A stretch of 62,536 nucleotides of DNA from Bacillota bacterium (GTDB lineage: Bacteria > Bacillota > Clostridia > Christensenellales > Aristaeellaceae), in contig JAEYOW010000053.1 in assembly GCA_023411375.1 (NCBI GenBank), positions 1 through 62,536 on the forward strand, given 5' to 3'. Made by a program: the position numbers and the translations under genes. Shown one piece after another: positions 1 to 7,789 of the stretch. Within the stretch, counting starts at the first letter, position 1, and the number at the start of each line of letters is the position of its first letter. A model generated the notes under the pieces. That model was not told the DNA's origin. It did not search any database and saw only the letters and a list, made by a program, of their open reading frames with translations.

Positions 1-1
1 C

Positions 2-181
2 TTCTGCTGCCTCAAATGTGAACTGATTTACCTTCGCCGCTTTTCCACTCGCGATGAAGCCCAAGCCGCTGTTTTTGCCTACATTGAGGCCTTCTACAAC
101 CGTCTTCGTCCTCATTCCGGTATTGGCTGGCTTGCTCCCTCTGACTTCGCTTTGAGCTTTCACTCAAATTCCGCAGCTTGA
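2..181 (+). mobile_element. IS3-family transposase (OrfB), C-terminal fragment
   Basis: An open frame enters from the left edge and stops at 179-181. Its 59 residues match the end of the DDE integrase of IS3-family OrfB: a CLKCELIYLRRF-like block, then the EAFYNRLRPHSGIGWLAPSDF block (tyrosine, asparagine and arginine followed by RPHS and LxPxxF). The catalytic glutamate lies outside the window. The right end of the element should fall shortly after the stop, but no clear terminal inverted repeat can be assigned without the other end. It is a different IS3 subtype from the fragment at the right edge. Confidence 0.85.
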
Positions 182-321
182 GTTAGCTTTTATCTGTTTT
201 TCTACGATTTATTCCATTTTCTCGCTGGTTTTCCTGTCCTTTTTTTCGGGAAGGGCGCAACTTCCGCAGATGAACCAAACGAAAAAGCAATCCAATCTTA
301 AAACCTTTGACAGAAACGAAA

Positions 322-368
322 TAGACCAAAGTGCCTGAAGGTATTTAAGCCTTAAACACTTTGGTCTA
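322..368. repeat. 12-bp perfect inverted repeat, hairpin-forming
   Basis: TAGACCAAAGTG (322-333) and CACTTTGGTCTA (357-368) are exact reverse complements. An inner AAGG/CCTT pair extends the fold. It lies between the IS3 tail and the tRNA-Pro terminator. No uridine-rich tail follows on either strand, so it may be a second transcription-stopping hairpin, an IS-end structure or a relic. The stretch 182-321 contains no gene that can be supported. Confidence 0.5.
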
Positions 369-375
369 TACAAAA

Positions 376-416
376 CAAAATACCCACAAAAGAACTCAAG
401 TTCCTTATGGGTATTC
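376..416 (-). terminator. Rho-independent terminator of tRNA-Pro
   Basis: On the minus strand, immediately after the tRNA CCA end, AATACCCA pairs with TGGGTATT and an inner GAACT/AGTTC pair extends the stem. A TTTTGTTTTG tail follows. The position directly behind the tRNA and the T-rich tail make this an intrinsic terminator. Confidence 0.8.
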
Positions 417-420
417 AGTT

Positions 421-497
421 TGGTCTGGGTGAGAGGATTCGAACCTCCGGCCTCTTGAACCCCATTCAAGCACGCTACCAAACTGCGCCACACCCAG
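421..497 (-). tRNA. tRNA-Pro(GGG) with encoded CCA
   Basis: The minus strand folds as a 77-nt tRNA. The acceptor stem CTGGGTG pairs with CACCCAG, followed by discriminator A and encoded CCA. The D arm contains GCGCAGTTTGGTAGCGT. The anticodon stem is CTTGA/TCAAG around loop ATGGGGT, giving anticodon GGG. The T arm contains GGAGGTTCGAATCCTCT. Overall sequence resembles bacterial proline tRNAs. GGG reads CCC and CCU codons, useful in a GC-rich genome. Small open frames overlapping this locus on both strands are artefacts of the tRNA sequence. Confidence 0.97.
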
Positions 498-552
498 ATA
501 TTCAACTGTCCGCACCCTTGCCAAACAGCGGTTTCTTCAGGGCACGGACGTT

Positions 553-581
553 ATTATACCTTCATTCCATCCGCTTGTCAA
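553..581 (-). promoter_or_regulatory. Sigma-A promoter of tRNA-Pro
   Basis: On the minus strand TTGACA (576-581) and TATAAT (553-558) are separated by exactly 17 bases, a perfect consensus. The predicted start lies about 48 nt before the tRNA 5' end, leaving a short leader for RNase P processing. Confidence 0.85.
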
Positions 582-642
582 GCTATCAATTCATAATTTT
601 CGGACTTTTTCCGCCACATTTTTCAAATATACTTTTCTCAAG

Positions 643-1599
643 TCATGCGCGGCAGATACTAAACCGGCTGTGCCTTGCGATAAACGCCGAAATTTCGGCC
701 TTTACACCCTCCGCGTCCTCCCATAGGCTCATAGCGTGTGCGGCTGCCGGCACGATAACCAGCCGTTTGTCCGCACGGCAGGCGTCATGGTTCATACGCC
801 CCATGTCCGTAGGTACAAAACGGTCCCTTGCGCCATGAATAAACAGCACGGGAACGCTTAAATTCCGCCGCATGGCGTTCAGCGCTCCGGCTTCCCTCAA
901 ATCAGCACCCACAACGCGCCTGATGATTGCGCCGGCAATCGGTAAAAACGGCCATACCGGCATATGGTACATCCGTTTGAGCACATGCTCGCAGATATCC
1001 CAGGGCGACGTATAGGCGCAATCCGCAATCACGCAGCGCAGATTTTCAGGCGGTTCCAGCTCGGTTGCCATCAACGCGGTAGCCGCGCCCATACTGAGTC
1101 CTGCCAAAAACAAATCCTGCGGCCTGGCGCGGGCATCAAGCCATTCCAGCCATTGTGCGCAATCAAAGCGCTCCTCAAGGCCAAGGCAGATCCGCGAGCC
1201 TTCACTTGCTCCATGCGCGCGCTCGTCAATTACCAGAACACTCATGCCGAGCACCTCATGATAAAAGCGGAGCACAGGCGCAAAGTCGCTTTCCCCATTT
1301 TGCGCGCGGTAGCCATGCATCAGCAGAATTGCCTGTCCGCTCCCTTCCCGTGCCAGGTAGCGTCCACATAACCTCAGCCCGTCACGGCTGATAATTTCAA
1401 CGTTTTCCGGCTCCTGCGCCTCAAACCAAGCGACCTCCCGTCGCACCTCATCCCGATGCGCGTCCCATGGCGTGGGAATGCGCAGCCAGCTTGGGCCAAT
1501 ATGCCTTGCCGTCGCGATCTGCGCGAGTAAAAACGCAAATCCCGCGCAAACAGCCGCCAAAATCCCGGCAATGAGCAATAACCAGCCCCAAACCGTCAT
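643..1599 (-). CDS. Membrane-anchored alpha/beta hydrolase
   Basis: A 318-residue serine hydrolase of the alpha/beta fold, substrate unknown. Residues 3-27 form one hydrophobic N-terminal segment, so the catalytic domain is probably tethered to the membrane, most likely outside. The oxyanion motif HG is at 95-96, the nucleophile elbow GLSMG at 167-171 (Ser169), with candidate catalytic Asp259 in HGARD and His288 in AAAHAM. This layout matches the bacterial YqkD-like hydrolase group. The ATG is preceded by GAGGTG. It is divergent from the ketopantoate-reductase-like gene and has its own promoter. The general fold is certain; the natural substrate is not. Confidence 0.85.
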   Translation of the reverse strand: MTVWGWLLLIAGILAAVCAGFAFLLAQIATARHIGPSWLRIPTPWDAHRDEVRREVAWFEAQEPENVEIISRDGLRLCGRYLAREGSGQAILLMHGYRAQNGESDFAPVLRFYHEVLGMSVLVIDERAHGASEGSRICLGLEERFDCAQWLEWLDARARPQDLFLAGLSMGAATALMATELEPPENLRCVIADCAYTSPWDICEHVLKRMYHMPVWPFLPIAGAIIRRVVGADLREAGALNAMRRNLSVPVLFIHGARDRFVPTDMGRMNHDACRADKRLVIVPAAAHAMSLWEDAEGVKAEISAFIARHSRFSICRA

Positions 1600-1646
1600 T
1601 CGTTCTCACCTCAATTCGTATTCGCACGGCAAACCGTACTTTTTTC

Positions 1647-1675
1647 ATCATACCACATCGCTGTCAAACGGACAA
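1647..1675 (-). promoter_or_regulatory. Putative sigma-A promoter of the alpha/beta hydrolase
   Basis: Minus strand TTGTCC (1670-1675), 17-base spacer, TATGAT (1647-1652), with a TGn extended -10. The weaker -35 is compensated by the extended -10. Confidence 0.55.
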
Positions 1676-1686
1676 AGCGATTTTTC

Positions 1687-1715
1687 TTGACGAAGGCGCG
1701 ACAAGGACGTATCAT
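1687..1715 (+). promoter_or_regulatory. Sigma-A promoter of the panE-like gene
   Basis: TTGACG (1687-1692), 17-base spacer, TATCAT (1710-1715). The transcript would start just before the AGAGGAGGGG ribosome site, giving a very short leader. Confidence 0.7.
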
Positions 1716-1738
1716 ATGCCAAAAGAGGAGGGGTTCCC

Positions 1739-2662
1739 ATGAAAATTGCCGTTTTGGGCGCAGGCGCAATGGGCTGTCTATACGGATGTTATCTTTCCAA
1801 AAACAACGATGTAACGCTGCTGGATGCGTACGGGCCACAGGTAGACGCCATCAACAGTCACGGGGTTACGATGCACGAAGGCGGCGGCGTACAGGTTTTT
1901 CCGCTCAGAGCTGCATTAAGCGGCACGGATGTTGGCACGGCCGATCTGGTTGTGGTTTTCGTTAAGGCAACGCAGACCTATGCGGCCATGGAGCAAAACC
2001 GGGGCCTGATCGGCAAAAACACCCTTGTAATGACGCTTCAAAACGGCGCGGGCAACGACAGGGATATTCTCAACTTTGTCGAGCGTTCCAGCATCGTGAT
2101 CGGCACCAGCAAGCACAACAGCGTATCCCTTGGCCCAGGCGAATTTCGCCATACAGCCTTCGGCGTAACGACGCTTGGTACCTTGGACGCGGATTCCGCC
2201 GTGGCCGGGCAGGTGGTATGTACACTGCGCGAGGCCGGGCTGGAGGTTTTGGTTTCAGATGATATTCAGCGCATTATCTGGAGCAAACTGTTTGTCAACC
2301 TGTCCATCAACACGTTGACCGCGCTACTGCAAACCCGTATCGGTTATATGGTTAAGAACGATTATGCCTGGAATTTCGCCCGCCGCGTGGTATACGAAGC
2401 AGTGGATGTGGCCGAGGCGGACGGCACCTATTTCGACCGCCGCGAAACGCTTGAGATGGTTCGAAAGGTATGCGTTGAGGCGGCGGACGGCTACAGCAGC
2501 ATGTACCAGGACCGCAGGCTGAAGCGTCTGACCGAAATCGATAAAATCAACGGCGCGGTGGTAGAGCAGGCAAAGCTATACGGCGTGCCCACCCCATACA
2601 ACGCGTTGATCGTCGATTTGATCCATGCGATTGAAGGCGCGTACGGCGAGGACGAAGCCTGA
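1739..2662 (+). CDS. Ketopantoate reductase family protein (PanE/ApbA-like)
   Basis: A 307-residue NADPH-dependent 2-oxoacid reductase family member. The dinucleotide-binding GAGAMG is at residues 7-12, followed by the family blocks VFVKA (74-78) and QNG (101-103). The conserved Lys183 in IWSKLFVN is the likely catalytic lysine, and the C-terminal helical domain follows. Its closest well-known reaction is 2-dehydropantoate to pantoate, but many family members reduce other 2-keto acids, and no panB/panC genes are nearby. The AGGAGG ribosome site is 8 nt from the ATG. It is transcribed away from the big minus-strand operon, so joint function with that operon's keto acids is only a possibility. 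Confidence 0.85.
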   Translation: MKIAVLGAGAMGCLYGCYLSKNNDVTLLDAYGPQVDAINSHGVTMHEGGGVQVFPLRAALSGTDVGTADLVVVFVKATQTYAAMEQNRGLIGKNTLVMTLQNGAGNDRDILNFVERSSIVIGTSKHNSVSLGPGEFRHTAFGVTTLGTLDADSAVAGQVVCTLREAGLEVLVSDDIQRIIWSKLFVNLSINTLTALLQTRIGYMVKNDYAWNFARRVVYEAVDVAEADGTYFDRRETLEMVRKVCVEAADGYSSMYQDRRLKRLTEIDKINGAVVEQAKLYGVPTPYNALIVDLIHAIEGAYGEDEA

Positions 2663-2821
2663 GCGCATACTTCTTATTTAAGCTCACTCCGTTCACCCGA
2701 AAGCCTTGCCGCCGTTCCGGTTTGGTAATCACGGCCCGCCACAAAGCGGGTAGGACAGCGTTCCCCCACAACAGGCGATGCCGCCGGATAACCACACCCG
2801 AACACAGCCGGAGCGCACAAA

Positions 2822-2850
2822 GCGGCGCATGGCATTCGCATATGCGCCGC
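2822..2850 (-). terminator. Hairpin after the eda-like gene, possible operon terminator
   Basis: GCGGCGCAT (2822-2830) and ATGCGCCGC (2842-2850) form a 9-bp stem located directly downstream of the last gene of the long minus-strand operon. On the minus strand only a weak T-run follows, so it could also serve as an RNA-stabilising end. The rest of 2663-2872, between converging genes, shows no gene. Confidence 0.45.
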
Positions 2851-2872
2851 AAATCATAAAATGAAACCGGTT

Positions 2873-3541
2873 TTAATTCAATCCCGCCACCGCCGAACGG
2901 TAGGCCCGGGCAATTTCCGTCAGGCGGTCCCATTCGCCTGCGGCAATCAAGTCCTTGCGCACCAGATTCCCGCCCACGCCCACGCCTACACAGCCGGCCG
3001 CCAGAAAATCCGCCGCGTTACACTCGTCCACGCCGCCCACCGCCATTAACGGAATTTGGCTGAGCGGCGCGCGCAACGCCTTAACGTAATCAGGCCCCAG
3101 AACCCCCGCTGGAAACACCTTTACCGCGTCCGCGCCCGCATGGTACGCCGCCGCAATTTCGCTGGGCGTCATCGCTCCGGGAAAGGAGAGTAACCCCAGC
3201 TCCTTGACCCGTCGGATAAGCGCAACATCTGCATTGGGCGTAATGATGTATTTTGCTCCCGCCCCTGCGGCCAACAAAAGCTGTTCTTCCGTCATCACCG
3301 TACCCGCGCCCGGAAGCACCTTGTCCGCCAGCTCTCGGCAAACCGCTTCGATGGCGGCGGCCGTATCCTTCCATGTTTCCGGTCTGGCTTGGTTGAAGGT
3401 GACTTCGATCAAATCGACGCCCCCTTCATACAACGCGCAGGCCAGTTTCACCATATGCTCCGGCTCCTGGCCGCGCACAATGGCGATCACCTTTCGCCTC
3501 AGCACCCATTCCAGCGCCGCGGACGCTTCTTTTGCGTTCAT
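2873..3541 (-). CDS. eda: KDPG/KHG aldolase family protein
   Basis: A 222-residue class I aldolase of the Eda family, which splits 2-keto-3-deoxy-6-phosphogluconate or 4-hydroxy-2-oxoglutarate to pyruvate plus an aldehyde. Glu46 in IEVTF is the general acid/base, GAGTVMT lies at 78-84, and Lys141 in AVKVFPAG is the Schiff-base lysine. The length is normal for the family. It is the last gene of the long operon and differs from the second, VOC-fused KDPG aldolase at 18937-19893. In this context it probably cleaves a 2-keto-3-deoxy acid made by the upstream enzymes, possibly in phosphorylated form. The aldolase chemistry is secure; the physiological substrate is inferred. Confidence 0.88.
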   Translation of the reverse strand: MNAKEASAALEWVLRRKVIAIVRGQEPEHMVKLACALYEGGVDLIEVTFNQARPETWKDTAAAIEAVCRELADKVLPGAGTVMTEEQLLLAAGAGAKYIITPNADVALIRRVKELGLLSFPGAMTPSEIAAAYHAGADAVKVFPAGVLGPDYVKALRAPLSQIPLMAVGGVDECNAADFLAAGCVGVGVGGNLVRKDLIAAGEWDRLTEIARAYRSAVAGLN

Positions 3542-3577
3542 TTTGGCAGTATCCTCCCCTCTGTGCGGGTTTCCGAT

Positions 3578-4474
3578 TCAGCGCGAAACTCCGGAGTCAT
3601 GAAAGATTTGTTGAATTTTTGCGGATTCCTCCGCCGTGGACGGCGCGAGCGGAAAGGCGCACCAAGGCTCCATGGGTACGCCCACCAGCCGCGCGGCTTC
3701 CTTCACTTGGGGAATGAACGGCACGCCCACCCCATACAGCGGCATCAGCCGGTCGATGGTGAGGGATATCCGCTCCACCTCCGCGTCATCATCCCGCTCA
3801 AACGCCTGAACCCATTCGCGCGCAAGCTCTGGAAATATGTTGGAGAGGCCTCCGATGGCCCCGTCTCCCCCTCCGCGCACAACCTCGGGAAAATAGCTGT
3901 CAAATCCGCAAAACACCTCGAAGTCCGGATAGTGGGGTTTGACCGCTCTGATCAGCCGCAGGGTGTGCTCGGCGTTATCCGAGGAATCTTTAATTCCGAC
4001 TACATTGTCATGCCGCCGGCGAAGTTCCAGCACCGTTTCAGGCGGAAGGTCATAACCGGTGCGTTCCGGATAGTTGTACAAATAGATTGGCCCATCCACC
4101 CGCGCCGCCAGCTCGTCGTAATACGATAGCATGGCTTGGGGTGACAGGGTTACATAGTATGGCGAGATCACCGCCACCGCGTCGGCGCCAGCCGACAGCG
4201 CGTGACGGGCCAGAGCCACAGCCTCCTCAAAATCCATGGAGGCCGTTCCCACAAGCACCTTCATCCGTCCTGCGATATGCTTTACGCTGAACGCCGTCAG
4301 CTCGCGGCGCTGCTCAGCCGTCATCGCAAAAAATTCTCCCATGCTGCCCAGCACCAGCACGCCGTCCACACCGCCCCGGAGCAGATGATCGTACACCGCG
4401 GCCTGCGACTCCAAATCCAAACTGCGGTCCTGATGGAAGGCAGTAACGCAGGGCGTCATAAAAGCAGCCTTCAT
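3578..4474 (-). CDS. Dihydrodipicolinate synthase/N-acetylneuraminate lyase family aldolase
   Basis: A 298-residue TIM-barrel class I aldolase of the DapA/NanA/KdgA superfamily. It has the phosphate/carboxylate loop GSMGE (43-47, GTTGE in classic DapA), Tyr133 in YLYNYP and the Schiff-base Lys162 in VVGIKDSSD. It is one of two pyruvate-type aldolases at the end of this operon, which argues for a catabolic 2-keto-3-deoxy-acid lyase rather than lysine biosynthesis. Members of this family cleave KDG, 5-keto-4-deoxyglucarate or sialic acid. Which one applies cannot be read from the sequence. Confidence 0.87.
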   Translation of the reverse strand: MKAAFMTPCVTAFHQDRSLDLESQAAVYDHLLRGGVDGVLVLGSMGEFFAMTAEQRRELTAFSVKHIAGRMKVLVGTASMDFEEAVALARHALSAGADAVAVISPYYVTLSPQAMLSYYDELAARVDGPIYLYNYPERTGYDLPPETVLELRRRHDNVVGIKDSSDNAEHTLRLIRAVKPHYPDFEVFCGFDSYFPEVVRGGGDGAIGGLSNIFPELAREWVQAFERDDDAEVERISLTIDRLMPLYGVGVPFIPQVKEAARLVGVPMEPWCAFPLAPSTAEESAKIQQIFHDSGVSR

Positions 4475-4511
4475 ACCATGCCTCTCCCCTTTCGTTCCCT
4501 CAAGGGCGCCG

Positions 4512-5627
4512 TCAAATCGAAATCCTGCGGTTGCGTGCCGTCACCGGCCATTCAGCCTCAATTTCTCCGTCTTGCGCCACCAGGATGGACGAATAGAGCG
4601 CACTGGTCGGACAGATGTGCTTGGGCGCGGCGTACAACGCTTCGCCGATCGCCGGGCGCTCGTCCTCGTGGCCCTCCGGCATACGCAGTACCCAGTGCTC
4701 CTCATTTTGCATAACGGTTTCGGCATCCTCAAACCCCACGATCACCGCGCGGGGCTGGTCCGGATCGGCGGCCACGCCCTTATAACCCAAGTCCACCGTA
4801 AAAATACCGGGCGCGGGATGGCTGATCACGCGGGTCAGGAGCATCGCTCCAATCTCAAAGGGCAGGTCCGGGAAGGAGCTGAAATAACCATAATCCTGAA
4901 TCAGGCAGGTTCCGGGCGAGAGAAACACACCCTCGCGCTTTGCATGGCAGGGGAAGGACGGCGTGCCGCCCATCACCATAATTCCGCAATCCAGGCCCTC
5001 GGCGTTAAGCTGCTCCCGCAGGGTGTAGACCGCCTCCACATCGCCGTCCACAAGCCGCTGACGGTCCTCAAGCGAACCCTCGTGGCGTTGGCCGTCGTAC
5101 ACATGCATGCCCCGTACCCGCAGGCCGGGCATTCCGGCTGCCTTTCGGTAAAGCGCGCCTGCCTCAGCGGTTGCGATACCGGTGCGGTTCAGGCCGTCGT
5201 TTACATCCATCAGAAAATTGACCCGGATGCCCGCGTGTCCGGCCGCGTCCGAAAGCATGCGAAGCTGCTCCTCGTCATCCCCAATGGCATAAAACTCCGT
5301 TTGGGGAAAAGCAAGGACAAGCTCCACAAACCGCCCGATATTGGGTCCGACGAGCGGATAGGAAATAATGGCGTGTTCCGCCCCGCAGGCGCCTGCCATC
5401 TCGCCCTCGGCAATGGTGGCGCATTTGAAACGGCGGACGCCCGCATCCATCAAAAGGCGCACCATGTCCGCCGATTTGTGGGATTTGACATGCGGCCATA
5501 GCCGATTTGCGCCGCCCGCGACTTCAATCGTACGGCGGATATTTTCTTCAATAATATCCTTGTAATAGATCAATGCCGGAGAAATAACAGGCCCAGGATT
5601 CTTAAGCCGGTAGGTTTCTAGCTTCAT
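4512..5627 (-). CDS. Fold-III PLP enzyme, D-threonine aldolase/D-serine dehydratase-like
   Basis: A 371-residue alanine-racemase-fold enzyme. The PLP lysine is probably Lys48 in PHVKSHKS, the counterpart of the PHxKTHK motif of eukaryotic-type D-serine dehydratase and D-threonine aldolase. The C-terminal metal site is His337 and Cys339 in KHICP, so a divalent-metal-assisted elimination or aldol cleavage of a D-3-hydroxy amino acid is expected. A longer frame starts 7 codons upstream, but GGAGGCGGCGGC sits correctly for the internal ATG, so that start was chosen. It follows ridA by 17 bases. D-glucosaminate dehydratase is, from memory, reported to be related to this group, which would fit the flanking aldolases. 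Confidence 0.85.
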   Translation of the reverse strand: MKLETYRLKNPGPVISPALIYYKDIIEENIRRTIEVAGGANRLWPHVKSHKSADMVRLLMDAGVRRFKCATIAEGEMAGACGAEHAIISYPLVGPNIGRFVELVLAFPQTEFYAIGDDEEQLRMLSDAAGHAGIRVNFLMDVNDGLNRTGIATAEAGALYRKAAGMPGLRVRGMHVYDGQRHEGSLEDRQRLVDGDVEAVYTLREQLNAEGLDCGIMVMGGTPSFPCHAKREGVFLSPGTCLIQDYGYFSSFPDLPFEIGAMLLTRVISHPAPGIFTVDLGYKGVAADPDQPRAVIVGFEDAETVMQNEEHWVLRMPEGHEDERPAIGEALYAAPKHICPTSALYSSILVAQDGEIEAEWPVTARNRRISI

Positions 5628-5644
5628 GCCGCCGCCTCCATCCG

Positions 5645-6103
5645 TCAAATTTCAAAAATAAACTCGACTTCGCAGGCAATATCCCCGGGCAGCTCGCTGA
5701 CGCCGATCGCGCTGCGCGCGCCAACGCCGTCCTCCCCAAAAATATCCCTGTAAAGCATCGAGCAGCCGTCCAGCACCTTGGGCTGTAGATTAAAGCCCGG
5801 GGCACTCGCGATAAACCCAAGAATCTTTACCACACTCTTGATTCGGCCCAGGTCCCCCAGGTAGTGGTTCAGCGTGGAAAGCGCGTTCAGGCCGCAGAGC
5901 CTCGCTGCCTCCTGCCCCTTCTCCAGCGTGCACCGGCCGCCGACTTTGCCCACTATCGCAGGCACGCCCTTCACCGTCGCGCCCTGACCGGAGACATAAA
6001 GCAGGTTACCGACCTGCCGCACAGGCTTATAAACGCCGCCGGGAGGCGGCAGCTCCGGCAGCTCGTAGCCCAGTTCCCTGATTCTTGCGTAAACATCGTT
6101 CAT
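5645..6103 (-). CDS. ridA: RidA/YjgF family enamine/imine deaminase
   Basis: A 152-residue RidA-family protein. These trimeric proteins hydrolyse reactive 2-aminoacrylate-type enamines and imines released by PLP enzymes to keto acids plus ammonia. The diagnostic C-terminal block ARSAIGVSELPGD carries the conserved arginine (Arg130), followed by ACEVEF. The open frame extends 48 codons upstream into the previous gene, but AAGGGAG precedes the ATG of MNDVYARI, so that start was taken. Its place directly before a PLP elimination enzyme strongly suggests the two act in sequence. Confidence 0.9.
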   Translation of the reverse strand: MNDVYARIRELGYELPELPPPGGVYKPVRQVGNLLYVSGQGATVKGVPAIVGKVGGRCTLEKGQEAARLCGLNALSTLNHYLGDLGRIKSVVKILGFIASAPGFNLQPKVLDGCSMLYRDIFGEDGVGARSAIGVSELPGDIACEVEFIFEI

Positions 6104-6191
6104 AGTGAAAACTCCCTTCCAGATTTCATCAGAATCCATCGAATGCGCGCGGGTTTCACGCCGCGTTAATTCACCCTTCCCCCGTATCCCA

Positions 6192-7775
6192 TCAACCGCG
6201 GTTGAGCAATACTCCTGCGGCTTCGCCGGTCGCACTTCCGTTGTCATAGGCCAGCCTGCCGTTGACGAATACGCTTTGGACGCCTTCGCTGTGTCGCACC
6301 GGATCCGTGTAGGTCGCCCTGTCGCGCAGAGCCTCCCAATCCATCAGCACAAGGTCCGCATAGCAGCCAACCTTCACCCGGCCCCGGTCGCGTAGGCCAA
6401 GAAATTCGGCGGGCATTCGCGTGATCTTGTCGATGGCCTTCACAAGCGTCAGCCGCTTTTCCTCCTTGACATACCGGCAAAGAAAGCGCTGAAACGCCCC
6501 GTATTTTCTGGGGTGCGGCATTCCCGCGGCGGAGTACAGCGAATCCGAGATCACAATGCAATCCTCCTGCGTGATAATCTTCCCCACGTCATCGGGCGCC
6601 ATCTCCTCCAGCACCACGGGAACGCACCCCTTCTCGCGCGCAAGCAGGTTCAGCGCGCATTCTCCTGGGTCGCCGTGGCACAGAGCCGCGAGTTGTTCAA
6701 TGCTCCGGCCGACCTCCTCCGGGTTGGAGGAGCCTGAAACGATCACCCGGCCCCACCCCAGCGTTTGAATGAAGTTATCCCAGCCATCGCGCGTCTGTGA
6801 AAACGCCTTGAGGATATGCGCCCGCCCTGCGGGATTGGAAATTTGCCTCAAAACGCCCTCCGTTCCACCTGCCAGCGTTTCCGGCGGGAAGAGGGATAAG
6901 AGCGTCGTGGAACCGGCTGTATAGGGATAGGCATCAAAGCCGATATCAATTCCTTCCCGCTGCGCCCTGCGGATATGCGATAGCAGCTCGTCCACCGCGT
7001 GGCCCCACATGTCTGTTCCCGCCGCCTTCATATGGCTGATATGCACGCGCACCCCGGAGGCGCGGGCGATATCGATCATCTCATCCACGCTTGCAATCAC
7101 GCTTCGCCCTTCCCCCCGGATATGGGCGATAACCGGCTTTTGCCGCCGGGCCGCCACCTCCGCGATAGTGGCAAGCTCACGGGTGGAATAGTAGCATTCC
7201 GGCGTATACATAATGCCCATGCTTAATCCAAGAGCCCCGGCGGCCAGCGCTTCGTCCAAAAGGGCGCAAACCTGTTCCAGCTGCTTTGGGGTAAGCTTCG
7301 CATCCGAGAAGCCCGTCACGCTTCTTCGCAAATCTCCGTTTCCGACCAAATAGCCACAGTTAAGGGAAAGAGGCCGTGCCTCCACAGCGTCGTAAAAAGT
7401 CCTCGTATCCATTCCACGCAGAGCGTCCGGAACCCAGCCCAAAATGGGCGCGGCATATTCACGCATAGCCTCGAATGTTTCGGGGCTGTTGGGTACCGGT
7501 GAAAAGCCGCAGTTGCCGCTGACGATGGACGTAAGCCCCTGTGCCAGCTCGCTCCACGGCTGATTGGAAAAGGGCAGCAGGTCTGCGTGCCGGTGAATGT
7601 CTACCAACCCCGGCGTAAGCAAAAGGCCTGAGGCGTCCATCCGCCTATGCGCTTCCGCCCCGGAACCCAGGGGAAGTACCGCGGCGATGCGCTCGCCCTT
7701 CAGGCCCACGTCGGCCCGTTGCTCGCCGGTTACGCCGTCCACCACCCGGGCGTTTTCAATCACCCAGTCAAACAT
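6192..7775 (-). CDS. N-acyl-D-amino-acid deacylase (D-aminoacylase family amidohydrolase)
   Basis: A 527-residue amidohydrolase close to D-aminoacylases, which hydrolyse N-acyl-D-amino acids to the free D-amino acid and the carboxylate. Metal-site residues are visible: His61 and His63 in VDIHRHAD, Cys89 in SGNCGFS (the bridging cysteine typical of D-aminoacylase), His218 in AHIRGEG and His248 in HISHMK. The N- and C-terminal parts form the usual small beta-sandwich of urease-like amidohydrolases. Length is near the family norm of about 480-530. It supplies the D configuration that links this operon to the D-amino-acid-type PLP enzyme and RidA downstream. Confidence 0.88.
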   Translation of the reverse strand: MFDWVIENARVVDGVTGEQRADVGLKGERIAAVLPLGSGAEAHRRMDASGLLLTPGLVDIHRHADLLPFSNQPWSELAQGLTSIVSGNCGFSPVPNSPETFEAMREYAAPILGWVPDALRGMDTRTFYDAVEARPLSLNCGYLVGNGDLRRSVTGFSDAKLTPKQLEQVCALLDEALAAGALGLSMGIMYTPECYYSTRELATIAEVAARRQKPVIAHIRGEGRSVIASVDEMIDIARASGVRVHISHMKAAGTDMWGHAVDELLSHIRRAQREGIDIGFDAYPYTAGSTTLLSLFPPETLAGGTEGVLRQISNPAGRAHILKAFSQTRDGWDNFIQTLGWGRVIVSGSSNPEEVGRSIEQLAALCHGDPGECALNLLAREKGCVPVVLEEMAPDDVGKIITQEDCIVISDSLYSAAGMPHPRKYGAFQRFLCRYVKEEKRLTLVKAIDKITRMPAEFLGLRDRGRVKVGCYADLVLMDWEALRDRATYTDPVRHSEGVQSVFVNGRLAYDNGSATGEAAGVLLNRG

Positions 7776-7789
7776 GCATAACGCCTCCC

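Noticed and set aside
209..838. Small open frames over the tRNA region (98 and 143 codons)
   Set aside because: They run through the tRNA-Pro gene and its terminator; the predicted peptides simply translate tRNA sequence, and no ribosome sites are present.
1739..2662. Membership of the panE-like gene in the long operon
   Set aside because: It is on the opposite strand with its own promoter and converges on the operon end; functional linkage cannot be claimed from position.
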